Below, piece by piece: positions 50,913 to 59,172 of a stretch of DNA of 64,000 bases. The notes below the pieces were generated by a model that was not told where the DNA came from, did no database searches, and saw only the letters and a list, made by a program, of their open reading frames with translations. Source of the DNA: a bacterium (GTDB lineage Bacteria > Desulfobacterota > Binatia > HRBIN30 > CADEER01); NCBI GenBank assembly GCA_019637795.1, contig JAHBUY010000003.1, positions 381,409 through 445,408 on the forward strand. Reading direction: 5' to 3'. Numbering within the stretch: position 1 is the first letter of the stretch; each line of letters begins with the position of its first letter. The position numbers and the translations under genes are program-made.

Positions 50913-52333
50913 TGTCGCTGCTCAGTGATTCTGTCCGCCCTCAACTGCTCAGTGATTCCGTCCCCCCGGGGTTCATCGTGGTGGTGACGGGATCATGTCG
51001 GTGGGGGAAACGGAAGGAGCCCGCAGGGCGACTGGAGTTTTCCCCACCGAGGCGGCGCTCGGCGGCCGCCGCCGCCGGCGCTTGAGCGTGCGGAGGGCGC
51101 CGGGCGAGGTGGCGGCGGCCGTGGCGATCACCGTGTCGCCGCCGTAGACGCGCCAGCTGCCGTCGAGGAGCTGGCGCACCTCGACGCGCGTCCCCGCATA
51201 GCTGCGCTTGCGCGGGCCGGGCGGGATGTCGAGGACCAGGCCGCCGATCCGCACGGTGTTGTCGTTCAGCACGGTCGCCTCGTACTGGAAGCTGCAGATC
51301 CGGCTCAGATCGGTCCCCCGTCGCACCGGCCGCCACGCCGGGGTGGCCTCGGCCGGGGGAATGGCAAACCGCTGGTTGTGCTCCGCCCGAAAGGCCTCCA
51401 GCACGGCATTGGCCTCCTCCACGGTCGTGGCCCCCACCAACCGGAGCTCGGAGACCAACCGATCCTGCAGCGTGCCCCACAGCCGCTCCACTCGGCCCTT
51501 CGCCTGCGGCGACAGCGCGTAGATCACCTCAATCTCCAAGGCCGCGAGCGCCCGGCCCACCTGCGTCGGGTCTTGGACCCCGCGTAACTCCTCTTCCAGC
51601 GTCCAGTGCGCGTCGTTGCGCTTCAGGCTCCCGTGCCGATCCATGTAGGCGCTGTACGGAAGTCCTTTCGCCTCCGCGATCGCTCGCAGCACCCGCAGGT
51701 ACCCTGCCGCGCACTCCTGCTCCACGAACGACGCCCCAGGCAGCAGCTCGCCGGTCGCGTCATCGATCGCTCCCATCAGGCACAGCATCGGCCCGCGCCC
51801 CTCGAGCCACTCGTGTCGGCTGCCGTCCCAGAGGATCATCAACCCCGCCTGCGGTTTGCGGTCTCTGCGCCGGCGGTGTTTCGGGGCGCGCCGCCGGCGC
51901 GGCGGCCCGATGCCCGCCGCGCGCAGCAGCCGCTGCACGCTGGCCCGAGAGACCTTGACCCCTTCCACGTCCCCCAGCTTCTCGGTGAAGTGCTGGTCGT
52001 TGAACCCGTCGTACTTCTTGCGCCGCAGCTCCAGGATCTGCTCCCGCACCGCTTCCCCCAAGCGGTGCTTCGGCGCCCGCCCCGTGTTCCCGTGCTGCAC
52101 TCCTTTCGCCCCACGCCGCCCCACCGCCCGCCGCAGCCGTCGCACCTGCCGCTTCGACAGTCCCAGCACCTCCGCCGCTTCTCCCACCGTCAGCGCCCCT
52201 CGCTCGATCCGCTCCACGGCGTCCAGCCGCTTCCATTGCCGCTTGCTCATCCTCTCCATCCCTCCTTCTTTGCCGCGGAGGGGCGGACATTTTCACTGAG
52301 CAGTTAGGCGGACAAAATCACTGAGCTTCAACA
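50913..52333 (-). mobile_element. Complete insertion sequence, ISNCY (IS1202-like) type
   Basis: This 1421-bp element starts TGT and ends ACA. Imperfect terminal inverted repeats: TGT + 4 variable bases + GCTCAGTGATTCTGTCCGCC at the left (50913-50939), and the same with one change at the right (52307-52333). A second copy of the 20-base motif lies inside each end (50947-50966 and 52282-52301), so each end has two potential transposase-binding sites. It is flanked by a 17-bp direct repeat. One transposase gene fills the interior. Family placement is from memory of transposase motifs and of the long target duplications of the IS1202 group. Confidence 0.88.
50973..52259 (-). CDS. ISNCY-family DDE transposase
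   Basis: This 428-residue protein starts at ATG 52259. The N-terminal helix-turn-helix reads LTVGEAAEVLGLSKRQVRRL, then HGNTGRAPKHRLGEAVREQI and KYDGFNDQHFTEKLGDVEGV. The integrase-type catalytic core has acidic residues in LMILWDGSRHEWL, in YMDRHGSLKRNDAHWTLEEE and in QAKGRVERLWGTLQDRL (DDE). The frame is intact to the C-terminus, so the element may still be mobile. Its orientation matches the genes it separates. Confidence 0.92.
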   Translation of the reverse strand: MERMSKRQWKRLDAVERIERGALTVGEAAEVLGLSKRQVRRLRRAVGRRGAKGVQHGNTGRAPKHRLGEAVREQILELRRKKYDGFNDQHFTEKLGDVEGVKVSRASVQRLLRAAGIGPPRRRRAPKHRRRRDRKPQAGLMILWDGSRHEWLEGRGPMLCLMGAIDDATGELLPGASFVEQECAAGYLRVLRAIAEAKGLPYSAYMDRHGSLKRNDAHWTLEEELRGVQDPTQVGRALAALEIEVIYALSPQAKGRVERLWGTLQDRLVSELRLVGATTVEEANAVLEAFRAEHNQRFAIPPAEATPAWRPVRRGTDLSRICSFQYEATVLNDNTVRIGGLVLDIPPGPRKRSYAGTRVEVRQLLDGSWRVYGGDTVIATAAATSPGALRTLKRRRRRPPSAASVGKTPVALRAPSVSPTDMIPSPPR

Positions 52334-54717
52334 GCGGGTGCGCGCGACGCGATCGGTGACGCGGCCGGCCGCCGCGCCGAGGCGAGGATGCAGGCCAGGC
52401 CGACGGCGTAGGCCAGCACGCCGGTGGCCATCGCGGCGCCGAAGCCGAAGCGGCTGCCGATGTAGGTGGCGAGCACCGAGGCGACCACCGACAGCGCCGC
52501 GTTCAGGCCCCACGCCCAGGCCACCAGGCCGTCGCTGACCGCCGTCAGGCGGCCGATGCCGAGCGGATAGGCCATGCCCAGCACCAGCCCGAGCGGCGCC
52601 AGGAAGAGCACCGTGAGCGCGATCTTGGCGACGATGCCGAGCCCCATCAGCGGCTCGACCACCCGCGGCACGCCCCAGACGTACAGCGCGCCGACGGCGA
52701 TGATCGCCACCAGCACCGTCGGCAGGCGGTCGCTGCCGAGGCGCCCGCTCGCCAGGCTGCCGAGGCCGGAGAACAGCAGCAGGGCGAAGAGGATCACCGC
52801 CAGCGCGTACACCGGGTAGCCGAGGAAGAGGATGAAGCGCTGCATGAGCGGGATCTCGAGCATCATGAAGCCGTAGCCGAGGCAGGCGAAGTAGAGCAGC
52901 AGCGGCGCCACCCGCGCGACCGGCGCGCCGCGCACCGCGCCGCGCGCCAGCAGCAGCAGCGGCCCGAGGAAGAACACCGCGGCGAGGGTCGAGACCACGC
53001 CGATCAGCAGGTACATCAGGAACTGCGCGTCGTTCCACTGGCGGAGGATCTGGAACGGATCCTCCTGCGGCCCCGGGATCTCCGCCAGGGGGCCGCGCAG
53101 GAAGTGGAAGAAGAAGGGCCGGTCGTCGGTCGGCGGATCGAGGATGAACGGGTAGAAGGCGAGGAAGGTGGGGAGGTCGCTGGTGGTGACGACCTGGCGC
53201 AGGTCGGGGTGCGACTGGTCGTCCTCCGGCATGTAGCGGACGGTGAACCCGTTGCGCTGCGCCAGCGCCTCGATGGCGGCCAGCTCGGCGAGGGTGAACG
53301 GCGAGCGCTTGACCAGCATGGTCGCGTTGATGCTCTGGCTCAGCACCACGACGTGCGCGGCGAAGTCGGTGACCCCCTCCGCCGCCCAGGCCTCGCGCGC
53401 CATCGCCAGCAGGCGCAGCATCTCCAGCGGGTACTTGGGCGCGAAATAGCGGCTGACGGTGAGCACGCCGTCGGGCGTCAGGTGGCGGAAGTACTCGCGG
53501 AACGCCTCGACGGTGTAGAGGTAGTTCTCGCTGAACACGACGCCGCCGGCGGCGTTGAGCGAGAAGGTGTCGATCAGGCTGAGCTGGATGACGTCGAAGC
53601 GCTGGTCGACCTTGGCCAGGCGGCTGCGCGCCTCGTCCTCGACCACCGTCGCGCCGATGCGGGAATAGGGCCGTCCCGAGTAGTCGCCGTAGCGTTCGTC
53701 GACGACGTGGCGCATCAGCGGGTTGAGCTCGAGACCGAGGATGCTGCGCTGGCCGAAGGCGCGCGCCGCCAACAGATCGCGGCCGCCGCCGGTGCCGATG
53801 ACCAGCACGTCGGCGTCGGGCTTGATGTGGTGGGCGAGGTAGAGGACCGAGTCGCGCAGGAACTGGATCGAGGCCGGGTCGCCGTCGTAGCGCATCATCG
53901 GCGTCCAGGCGGTGCCGTCGATGTCGATCATCAGCGACGGCGGGAAGCCGCCCGGCGGCGCCTTCGACAGGCCGAGGGGCTGTCCGGCATCGTTGGCGTA
54001 GTCGAAGGCGCTGATGCGCGAGAACGCGTTCCACACCTCGTAGTCGCTGTACACCGAGGCCCACGACTTGACGTAGCGCATGGTGAAGGCGTCGCTGGAC
54101 GCCGCCAGCCCGGCGAGCGCCGCCACCAACAGCGCGGCGAGCGCCGGCGCGACGCGCCCGGCGCCGATGCGGGCGGCATAGAGCAGCGCCGTCGCCACCG
54201 CGACCACTGCCACCGCCAGCGCCAGCAGCGGCGCCGGCAGCAGTTGCAGCCCGAGCACCACCGCCAGGCTGCCGGCGCTGGCGCCGAGCAGGTCGGCGGC
54301 GTACAGCGGCCCGATGCGCGCCGCGCCGTGGGTCATCAGCAGGCTGATGCCGAGGCCGCCGCAGAAGAAGGGCACGGCGAGCACGGTGTAGGCGAGGCCG
54401 AGGGTGGCGAAGCCGGCCCAGGAGATCTCCTGCACGACGTGGATGTGGAGGAACGCCAGCATGGCCAGGGCCGCGGTGCAGCCGAAGGTCCACAGGGTGA
54501 CGACCAGGTGGCGGTCGAGGCGCTCGGCGCGGAACAGGCCGGGCGCCAGGTAGACGGCCAGGGCGCCGAGGCCGATGCCGAACATCGCCAGCGACACGGC
54601 GACGAAGGCGTAGTGGCTGAGCAGCGCCACCGACAGCACCCGGGCGACGGTGATCTCCAGCGCCAGGACCGTCAGGCTGAGGACGAATATGGCGGCGTAG
54701 TGACGAGCGGCGGGCAT
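52318..54717 (-). CDS. Membrane protein with spermidine-synthase-like domain, C-terminus altered by IS
   Basis: This 799-residue protein starts at ATG 54717. About six to seven membrane helices (~5-215) are followed by a soluble domain (~240-530) of spermine/spermidine-synthase fold: DADVLVIGTGGGRDLLAARA (SAM-type loop), SILGLELNPLMRHVV, FDVIQLSLIDTFSLNAAGGV and LYTVEAFREYFRHLTPDGVL. Six more helices make up the C-terminal membrane domain. Such fused proteins are common in environmental bacteria and their substrate is unknown; classic polyamine synthesis is doubtful. The last four codons (VEAQ) and the TGA come from the insertion sequence; the original end was SRAPA-stop. Confidence 0.82.
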   Translation of the reverse strand: MPAARHYAAIFVLSLTVLALEITVARVLSVALLSHYAFVAVSLAMFGIGLGALAVYLAPGLFRAERLDRHLVVTLWTFGCTAALAMLAFLHIHVVQEISWAGFATLGLAYTVLAVPFFCGGLGISLLMTHGAARIGPLYAADLLGASAGSLAVVLGLQLLPAPLLALAVAVVAVATALLYAARIGAGRVAPALAALLVAALAGLAASSDAFTMRYVKSWASVYSDYEVWNAFSRISAFDYANDAGQPLGLSKAPPGGFPPSLMIDIDGTAWTPMMRYDGDPASIQFLRDSVLYLAHHIKPDADVLVIGTGGGRDLLAARAFGQRSILGLELNPLMRHVVDERYGDYSGRPYSRIGATVVEDEARSRLAKVDQRFDVIQLSLIDTFSLNAAGGVVFSENYLYTVEAFREYFRHLTPDGVLTVSRYFAPKYPLEMLRLLAMAREAWAAEGVTDFAAHVVVLSQSINATMLVKRSPFTLAELAAIEALAQRNGFTVRYMPEDDQSHPDLRQVVTTSDLPTFLAFYPFILDPPTDDRPFFFHFLRGPLAEIPGPQEDPFQILRQWNDAQFLMYLLIGVVSTLAAVFFLGPLLLLARGAVRGAPVARVAPLLLYFACLGYGFMMLEIPLMQRFILFLGYPVYALAVILFALLLFSGLGSLASGRLGSDRLPTVLVAIIAVGALYVWGVPRVVEPLMGLGIVAKIALTVLFLAPLGLVLGMAYPLGIGRLTAVSDGLVAWAWGLNAALSVVASVLATYIGSRFGFGAAMATGVLAYAVGLACILASARRPAASPIASRAPAVEAQ
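52334..52350. repeat. Target-site duplication, right copy
   Basis: Second copy of the 17-bp GCGGGTGCGCGCGACGC duplication; it encodes part of the SRAPA end of the interrupted gene. Confidence 0.85.
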
Positions 54718-54932
54718 GAGCAGGATGTCCGCGCACCCTATCAGAAGCGATGATGATCGAGCGACCCTCCGCTCACCCGGCGGCCGCCGCTGAGCATTCG
54801 CGCGGCATCGGCGCCGGAACCGGGGCATCGACCAGCAGGCGCGGCGGGCGACATCGTGCCCCTCGCCGTCGCGATGGCATAACCCATCTCCGTCTGGTAG
54901 CCCCTGAGATTCAGGCTCCTCCCCATTCCGTG

Positions 54933-56360
54933 ATGTCGATCGTTCGCGCCCTTCGCGCCCTCGCCCTGCTGGCGCTGCTGCTCCCCGCGGGCTGCAGCCG
55001 GACCCCGGCGACGCCGCCCAACATCGTCCTGGTGCTCATCGACACCCTGCGTCCCGACCGGCTCGGCGTCTACGGCAACACGCGCGGCCTGTCGCCCTTC
55101 CTCGACGAGCTGGCCGCGCGCTCGACCGTCTTCGACAACGCCTACGCGCAGAGCTCGTGGACCAGCGCCTCGGTCGCCTCGCTGTTCACCTCGCGCTACC
55201 AGTCGCAAACCGGCGTCACCTCCTTCTCGTCCGTGCTGCCGGCCGAGGAGGACACGCTGGCGGAGGCGCTGCGCGCCGGTGGCTACGACAGCGGCGCCTT
55301 CGTCGCCAACTTCCTGCTGCGCGCCAACCTCGGCTACGATCAGGGCTTCGCCACTTTCGACAACTACGCCCGCATCGATCCGACGACGCCCGGCCAGATC
55401 GAAAAGGCGAGCGCCGACCGCATCAACCGCGAGGCGCTCGCCTGGCTCGATCACCGGCCGATCCAGGCGCCGCGCTTCCTCTACCTGCACTACATGGAGC
55501 CGCACGTCCCCTTCGCGCCGCGGCCGGAGGCGCTGGCCACGGTGATGGGCGACCAACCGCTGCCCGACGCCGCGGCCGTCAACCAAGCCTTCAGGATCTG
55601 GACCCTGGTGGACTTCAGCAAAGACCCGGCGCTGATGCAGGCCACCAAGGATCTCTACGACGCCGAGGTGCTGAGCATCGACATGGCCCTGCGCGAGCTC
55701 TTCACCGAGCTCGGCCGGCGCGGCGTGCTCGACGATGCGATCGTCGTCGTCATGGCCGACCACGGCGAGGAGTTCCTCGAGCACGGCCTGATCGGCCACG
55801 ACAAGACGCTGTACGAGGAAGTCATCCGCGTGCCGCTGATCATCCACCTGCCCGGCCAGCGCGCGCGCTACGACGTGCGCCGCAACGTCTCGCTCGTCGA
55901 CGTCGCGCCGACCCTGCTCGACCTCGCCGGCATCGCCCGCCCCGCCGCCTACGAGGGGCGCTCGTTGGCGCCGCTGCTGCGCCGCGGCCGCGATGGCGCC
56001 TGGTCGCTGGCGGGGCTGCGCAACTGGTTCGCCGCGCGCACCGCCGGCGAGCCGCCGGTGGTGAGCGAGCTGATCAAGGTCGCCAACGCCACCCGCTACT
56101 CGCCGCACGAGCGGGCCGTGATCATCGGCAGCGACAAGATGATCGCCGGGGTCGACGGCCAACGCGAGTTCTACGAGCTCGCCAGCGACCCCGCGGAACG
56201 GCACGGCGACGCGGTCGCCGCCCCCGTCCGCGCGGCGCTCGAGCGCGTCACCGAGCCGCTGCAGGCCGCGGCGGCGCACGGCGGCGACGGCACGGGCGGC
56301 GCCGCCGTCATCGACGAGGACACCAAGGAGCGCATGCGCGCGCTGGGCTATACGCACTGA
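54933..56360 (+). CDS. Sulfatase-like lipoprotein (alkaline phosphatase superfamily), non-canonical active site
   Basis: This 475-residue protein starts at ATG 54933 with a lipoprotein signal LLALLLPAGC (Cys21). The core reads NIVLVLIDTLRPDRLGVYGN (metal Asp37), AYAQSSWTSASVASLFTSRY, VVVMADHGEEFLEHGLIGHD (second metal site) and VPLIIHLPGQR. At the nucleophile position the usual CxPSR is WTSASVASL: Thr77 stands for Cys and Val81 for Arg, so no formylglycine can form. Members with a Thr nucleophile include phosphoethanolamine and phosphoglycerol transferases and phosphodiesterases, so sulfatase activity is unlikely. It is divergent from the membrane gene at 54717, sharing a 215-bp promoter region. 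Confidence 0.82.
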   Translation: MSIVRALRALALLALLLPAGCSRTPATPPNIVLVLIDTLRPDRLGVYGNTRGLSPFLDELAARSTVFDNAYAQSSWTSASVASLFTSRYQSQTGVTSFSSVLPAEEDTLAEALRAGGYDSGAFVANFLLRANLGYDQGFATFDNYARIDPTTPGQIEKASADRINREALAWLDHRPIQAPRFLYLHYMEPHVPFAPRPEALATVMGDQPLPDAAAVNQAFRIWTLVDFSKDPALMQATKDLYDAEVLSIDMALRELFTELGRRGVLDDAIVVVMADHGEEFLEHGLIGHDKTLYEEVIRVPLIIHLPGQRARYDVRRNVSLVDVAPTLLDLAGIARPAAYEGRSLAPLLRRGRDGAWSLAGLRNWFAARTAGEPPVVSELIKVANATRYSPHERAVIIGSDKMIAGVDGQREFYELASDPAERHGDAVAAPVRAALERVTEPLQAAAAHGGDGTGGAAVIDEDTKERMRALGYTH

Positions 56361-56481
56361 TCGGCTTCCGGCCCGCCGGGCGGCGCGGGTCGCGGGCGCC
56401 GGGCGGCGCCGATCCTGCAATCGGCTGTGGCACTCGGCCCGCATCTGTGGTTTGGCACATCGTTCGAGGGGGATCGCCGGC

Positions 56482-57318
56482 GTGAGCTTCAAGCAGTATC
56501 TGGTCGAGGAGGTCACCAAGGGTCTCGACGAGACCTACAAGGTGGATGCGGCCTGGGCCAAGGACTACCCGGGCAAGCGGTACTTCGACGTCCACCTGTC
56601 GACCATCCGCGACCACGAGATGGCGACGCCGACCTTCCGCCAGTACCTCGGCCAGGGCGGTCTGAAGATCCTCGAGTCGGGATGCGGCAGCGGCCGCTGG
56701 ATGGCGTTCTTCGAATCGCTCGGCAACCGCGCCTACGGGGTCGACGACGCCTGGGGGCCGCTGCGCCTGGCCCACGAGCACGATCCGGACATGAACCTGG
56801 TGCGCGGCACGGTGCTGCAGACGCCCTACGCCGACGACACCTTCGACGCCTGCTTCTCCTCGTACGTCGCCGAGCACTTCGAGGAGGGGCCGGAGGCGCT
56901 GTTCCGCGAGATCCACCGCGTGCTCAAGCCCGGCGGCCTGTTCTTCGTCGTCGTGCCGTTCAACAACGCCTTCCGCCGCTTCGTCGTGAATCCGCTGCTG
57001 ATGGCGCTGTGGCAGGTGTGGAAGTGGCGCGGCCGCGGCCTCGGCTTCACCGAGTTCCGCTACACGCGGGCCGAGATGGAGGGCTTCCTGCGGCGCACCG
57101 ACTTTGAGGTGCTCGAGGTCAAGCCCGACGACTTCTTCGCCCCCTGGCAGAAGGGGCTGTTCTGCGACGCCTGCGACCTCGGCTGCTTCTTCCGCTACGA
57201 GCCCAAGCCGCCGTACGAGTTCGGCCCCATCGGCCGCGCCGTCGCGGCGGCGATCCGCGGCCTCGGTCCGTGGGCCGCCGCCGGCGGCATCTTCTTCGTC
57301 ACCCGCGCCCGCAAGTAA
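56482..57318 (+). CDS. Class I SAM methyltransferase
   Basis: This 278-residue protein starts at GTG 56482 behind GAGGGGGA; a TTG at 56452 is in frame but unlikely. GLKILESGCGSGRWMAFFES is motif I, NRAYGVDDAWGPLRLAHEHD is motif II, then TPYADDTFDACFSSYVAEHF and IHRVLKPGGLFFVVVPFNNA. The C-terminal part has an unusual cysteine cluster (KGLFCDACDLGCFFRYEP; CxxCxxxC), which could bind a metal or simply stabilise the fold. It lies 121 bp after the lipoprotein gene and 16 bp before the SGNH-like gene, so it is probably co-transcribed with the latter. Confidence 0.83.
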   Translation: MSFKQYLVEEVTKGLDETYKVDAAWAKDYPGKRYFDVHLSTIRDHEMATPTFRQYLGQGGLKILESGCGSGRWMAFFESLGNRAYGVDDAWGPLRLAHEHDPDMNLVRGTVLQTPYADDTFDACFSSYVAEHFEEGPEALFREIHRVLKPGGLFFVVVPFNNAFRRFVVNPLLMALWQVWKWRGRGLGFTEFRYTRAEMEGFLRRTDFEVLEVKPDDFFAPWQKGLFCDACDLGCFFRYEPKPPYEFGPIGRAVAAAIRGLGPWAAAGGIFFVTRARK

Positions 57319-57334
57319 GCGCGTCGGCCGCCGC

Positions 57335-58777
57335 ATGGCCTCGGCCCGTTCCCGCTGGCTCACCGTTCCGCTCGCCCTCGTCGCCGTCGCGGCCGCGCTC
57401 GAGCTGGCGGCGCGCGGGCTGGTCGCGGCCTGGCCGACCCTGCTGCCGGAGCCGCCACGGGTCTCCCTGGGGCGCAACCTCGACAGCACGGGGCTGCCCG
57501 ACCTGCTGCGCCCCGACCACGATCTGCTGTTCGCGCTCGCCCCCGACGCCAACGCCGAGCTGCCGCGCAGCAACGCCTTCGACCTGGGCATCCCGCGCTT
57601 CCGCGTCCACACCAACGCCAGCGGCTATCGCACCCCGCCCTTCGCCGCCGCCAAGGCCCCCGGCGTGACGCGCATCGTCGTGCTCGGCGACGCGGTGAGC
57701 TTCGGCGCCTATGTCGACGACGAGCAGGCGTACCCGCGGCAACTGGCGGCGCGCCTGGAGGAGGCGGCGCCGGGAACGTACGAGGTGATCAATCTCGCCG
57801 TCCCCGGGTACACCAGCCGTCAGGGCCTCGAGCTGCTGCGCCGCCAGGCGCTGGCGCTGCGGCCCGACCTGGTGGTGTTCGCGTTCGGATCCGCCGACCG
57901 CCTGCTCCGCGCCGCCGAGTCGGACGACGCCCGCATGCAGCGCGCGGCGGACGGTCCGCCGCCGTGGGTCGACGCGCTCGTCAACGGCTCGACGGCGGTG
58001 CGCCTGTTCATCGCCCTGGTCGGCCAGGAGCCGTTGCCGACCCCGAAGGCCGACCTCGTCCAGCGCGCCTCCCTCGACGATCTCACCCTGGCGATCGTCG
58101 CGGCGCAGCAGGCCGTGGAGTCCGCCGGCGGCCGCCTGCTGGTGCTCAACGCCGACTTCGCCGCCACCGACGCGCTGGACGGCATCCGCCGCGGCGTCCG
58201 ACAGAGCGGCGCCGACTATCTCGACGCCGTCGGCGCCGTGCGCGCCGTCGCCCGGCAGCGCGCCACCGACGTCGCGGTGCAGCACCAGTTGCCGGCGCCG
58301 CCGCCGCAGCCCGGCCAGGTGGCGTTCCGGGTCGAAGCGCCGGCGCACTTCGAGATCTGGCTCGAAATCGTCCGCGGCGGCGAGAGCACGCTGGTGCCGA
58401 TGCGCGACGACGGCAGCGGCGGCGATCAGGTCGCGCACGACGACGTCTTCACCGCCCTGGTCCCCGGTCGCCTCGGCGAGCGCTTCGCCTACACCTATCG
58501 CGGCGCCTCGGTGCTCGGCCCGGTGCGCGAGTTCACGCGCGGCACGCAGCGCAATCCGACCCTGCGCGTCGCGCCGGCGACCAACGGCGTCGACCGCTTC
58601 GGCGTCGTGCCGCTGATGGCCGACTCCAACCTGCCCGACGCCGAGGGCCACGCCCTGATCGCGCAGGCGCTCGCCGCCCACATCCTGACCCCGCCCGCGC
58701 CGGTGGTCCCGGCGCCCCTGGTCATCCCCGCCGTCCCGACGACACCCGCCCCGGACGCCCCCCCCGCCGCGCCCTGA
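57335..58777 (+). CDS. SGNH/GDSL-like protein with degenerate active site and inserted beta domain
   Basis: This 480-residue protein starts at ATG 57335 with an N-terminal membrane anchor (LTVPLALVAVAAALELAARG). The SGNH fold is recognisable: RIVVLGDAVSFGAYVDDEQA, INLAVPGYTSRQGLELLRRQ, LVVFAFGSADRLL, and MADSNLPDAEGHALIAQALA near the end. The usual catalytic residues are missing: block I GDS is GDA (Ala120), block III GxND is GSAD, and block V DxxH is DSNL. Between blocks III and V lies an inserted ~90-residue beta domain (FRVEAPAHFEIWLEIVRGGE through TYRGASVLGPVREFTRG). It is likely a binding or assembly protein rather than an esterase. Confidence 0.72.
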   Translation: MASARSRWLTVPLALVAVAAALELAARGLVAAWPTLLPEPPRVSLGRNLDSTGLPDLLRPDHDLLFALAPDANAELPRSNAFDLGIPRFRVHTNASGYRTPPFAAAKAPGVTRIVVLGDAVSFGAYVDDEQAYPRQLAARLEEAAPGTYEVINLAVPGYTSRQGLELLRRQALALRPDLVVFAFGSADRLLRAAESDDARMQRAADGPPPWVDALVNGSTAVRLFIALVGQEPLPTPKADLVQRASLDDLTLAIVAAQQAVESAGGRLLVLNADFAATDALDGIRRGVRQSGADYLDAVGAVRAVARQRATDVAVQHQLPAPPPQPGQVAFRVEAPAHFEIWLEIVRGGESTLVPMRDDGSGGDQVAHDDVFTALVPGRLGERFAYTYRGASVLGPVREFTRGTQRNPTLRVAPATNGVDRFGVVPLMADSNLPDAEGHALIAQALAAHILTPPAPVVPAPLVIPAVPTTPAPDAPPAAP

Positions 58778-58974
58778 GCCGCCGGCCGCCGCCAGCCCGG
58801 ATCATTCATGAGCTCGCTCCTGCGCGCACCGAGGGCACGCCATCGCTGGCCGCGCCCGCTCCGTACCTCCGCGACGGACTGTCGAGTCCGTCTGCGTCGG
58901 TCGTCGTTGCGCTTGGCCAGACCTGCCGCACCCTCGGCGCGCTCGCGACGCGAGCTGGTGAATCATCCGAGCCA

Positions 58975-59171
58975 GCCTTGACGTGACGAAAACATTTCAC
59001 CACGGAGGCACGGAGACACGGAGTCACCTGGACAAGAGAGGGTTCGGAGGCGAGATCCGCAACGCCATCAGCAATGGCCATGGGGATCGCGCCCACCCGC
59101 CATTCCCACGCTGCACCCTCCGTGGCTCCGTGTCTCCGTGGTGAAGTTGTTTTGTCGTATCGAGACTAGCC
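58975..59171. repeat. Inverted-repeat element, class A, copy 5
   Basis: A ~197-bp element in the 395-bp gap 58778-59172; the rest of the gap (58778-58974) shows nothing recognisable. The left arm is at 58995-59023; the right arm near 59116-59145 has its sub-repeats in a changed order (GTGGCTCCGTGTCTCCGTGG). The class A centre has GAGAGGGTTCGGAGGCGAG. It ends one base before the MBOAT start codon, so that gene must use a ribosome-binding site and promoter inside or upstream of the element. Confidence 0.85.
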
Positions 59172-59172
59172 G

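Noticed and set aside
58778..58974. Possible gene or regulatory RNA before repeat copy 5.
   Set aside because: No frame with domain signals, no hairpin followed by T residues and no promoter-like pair stood out.
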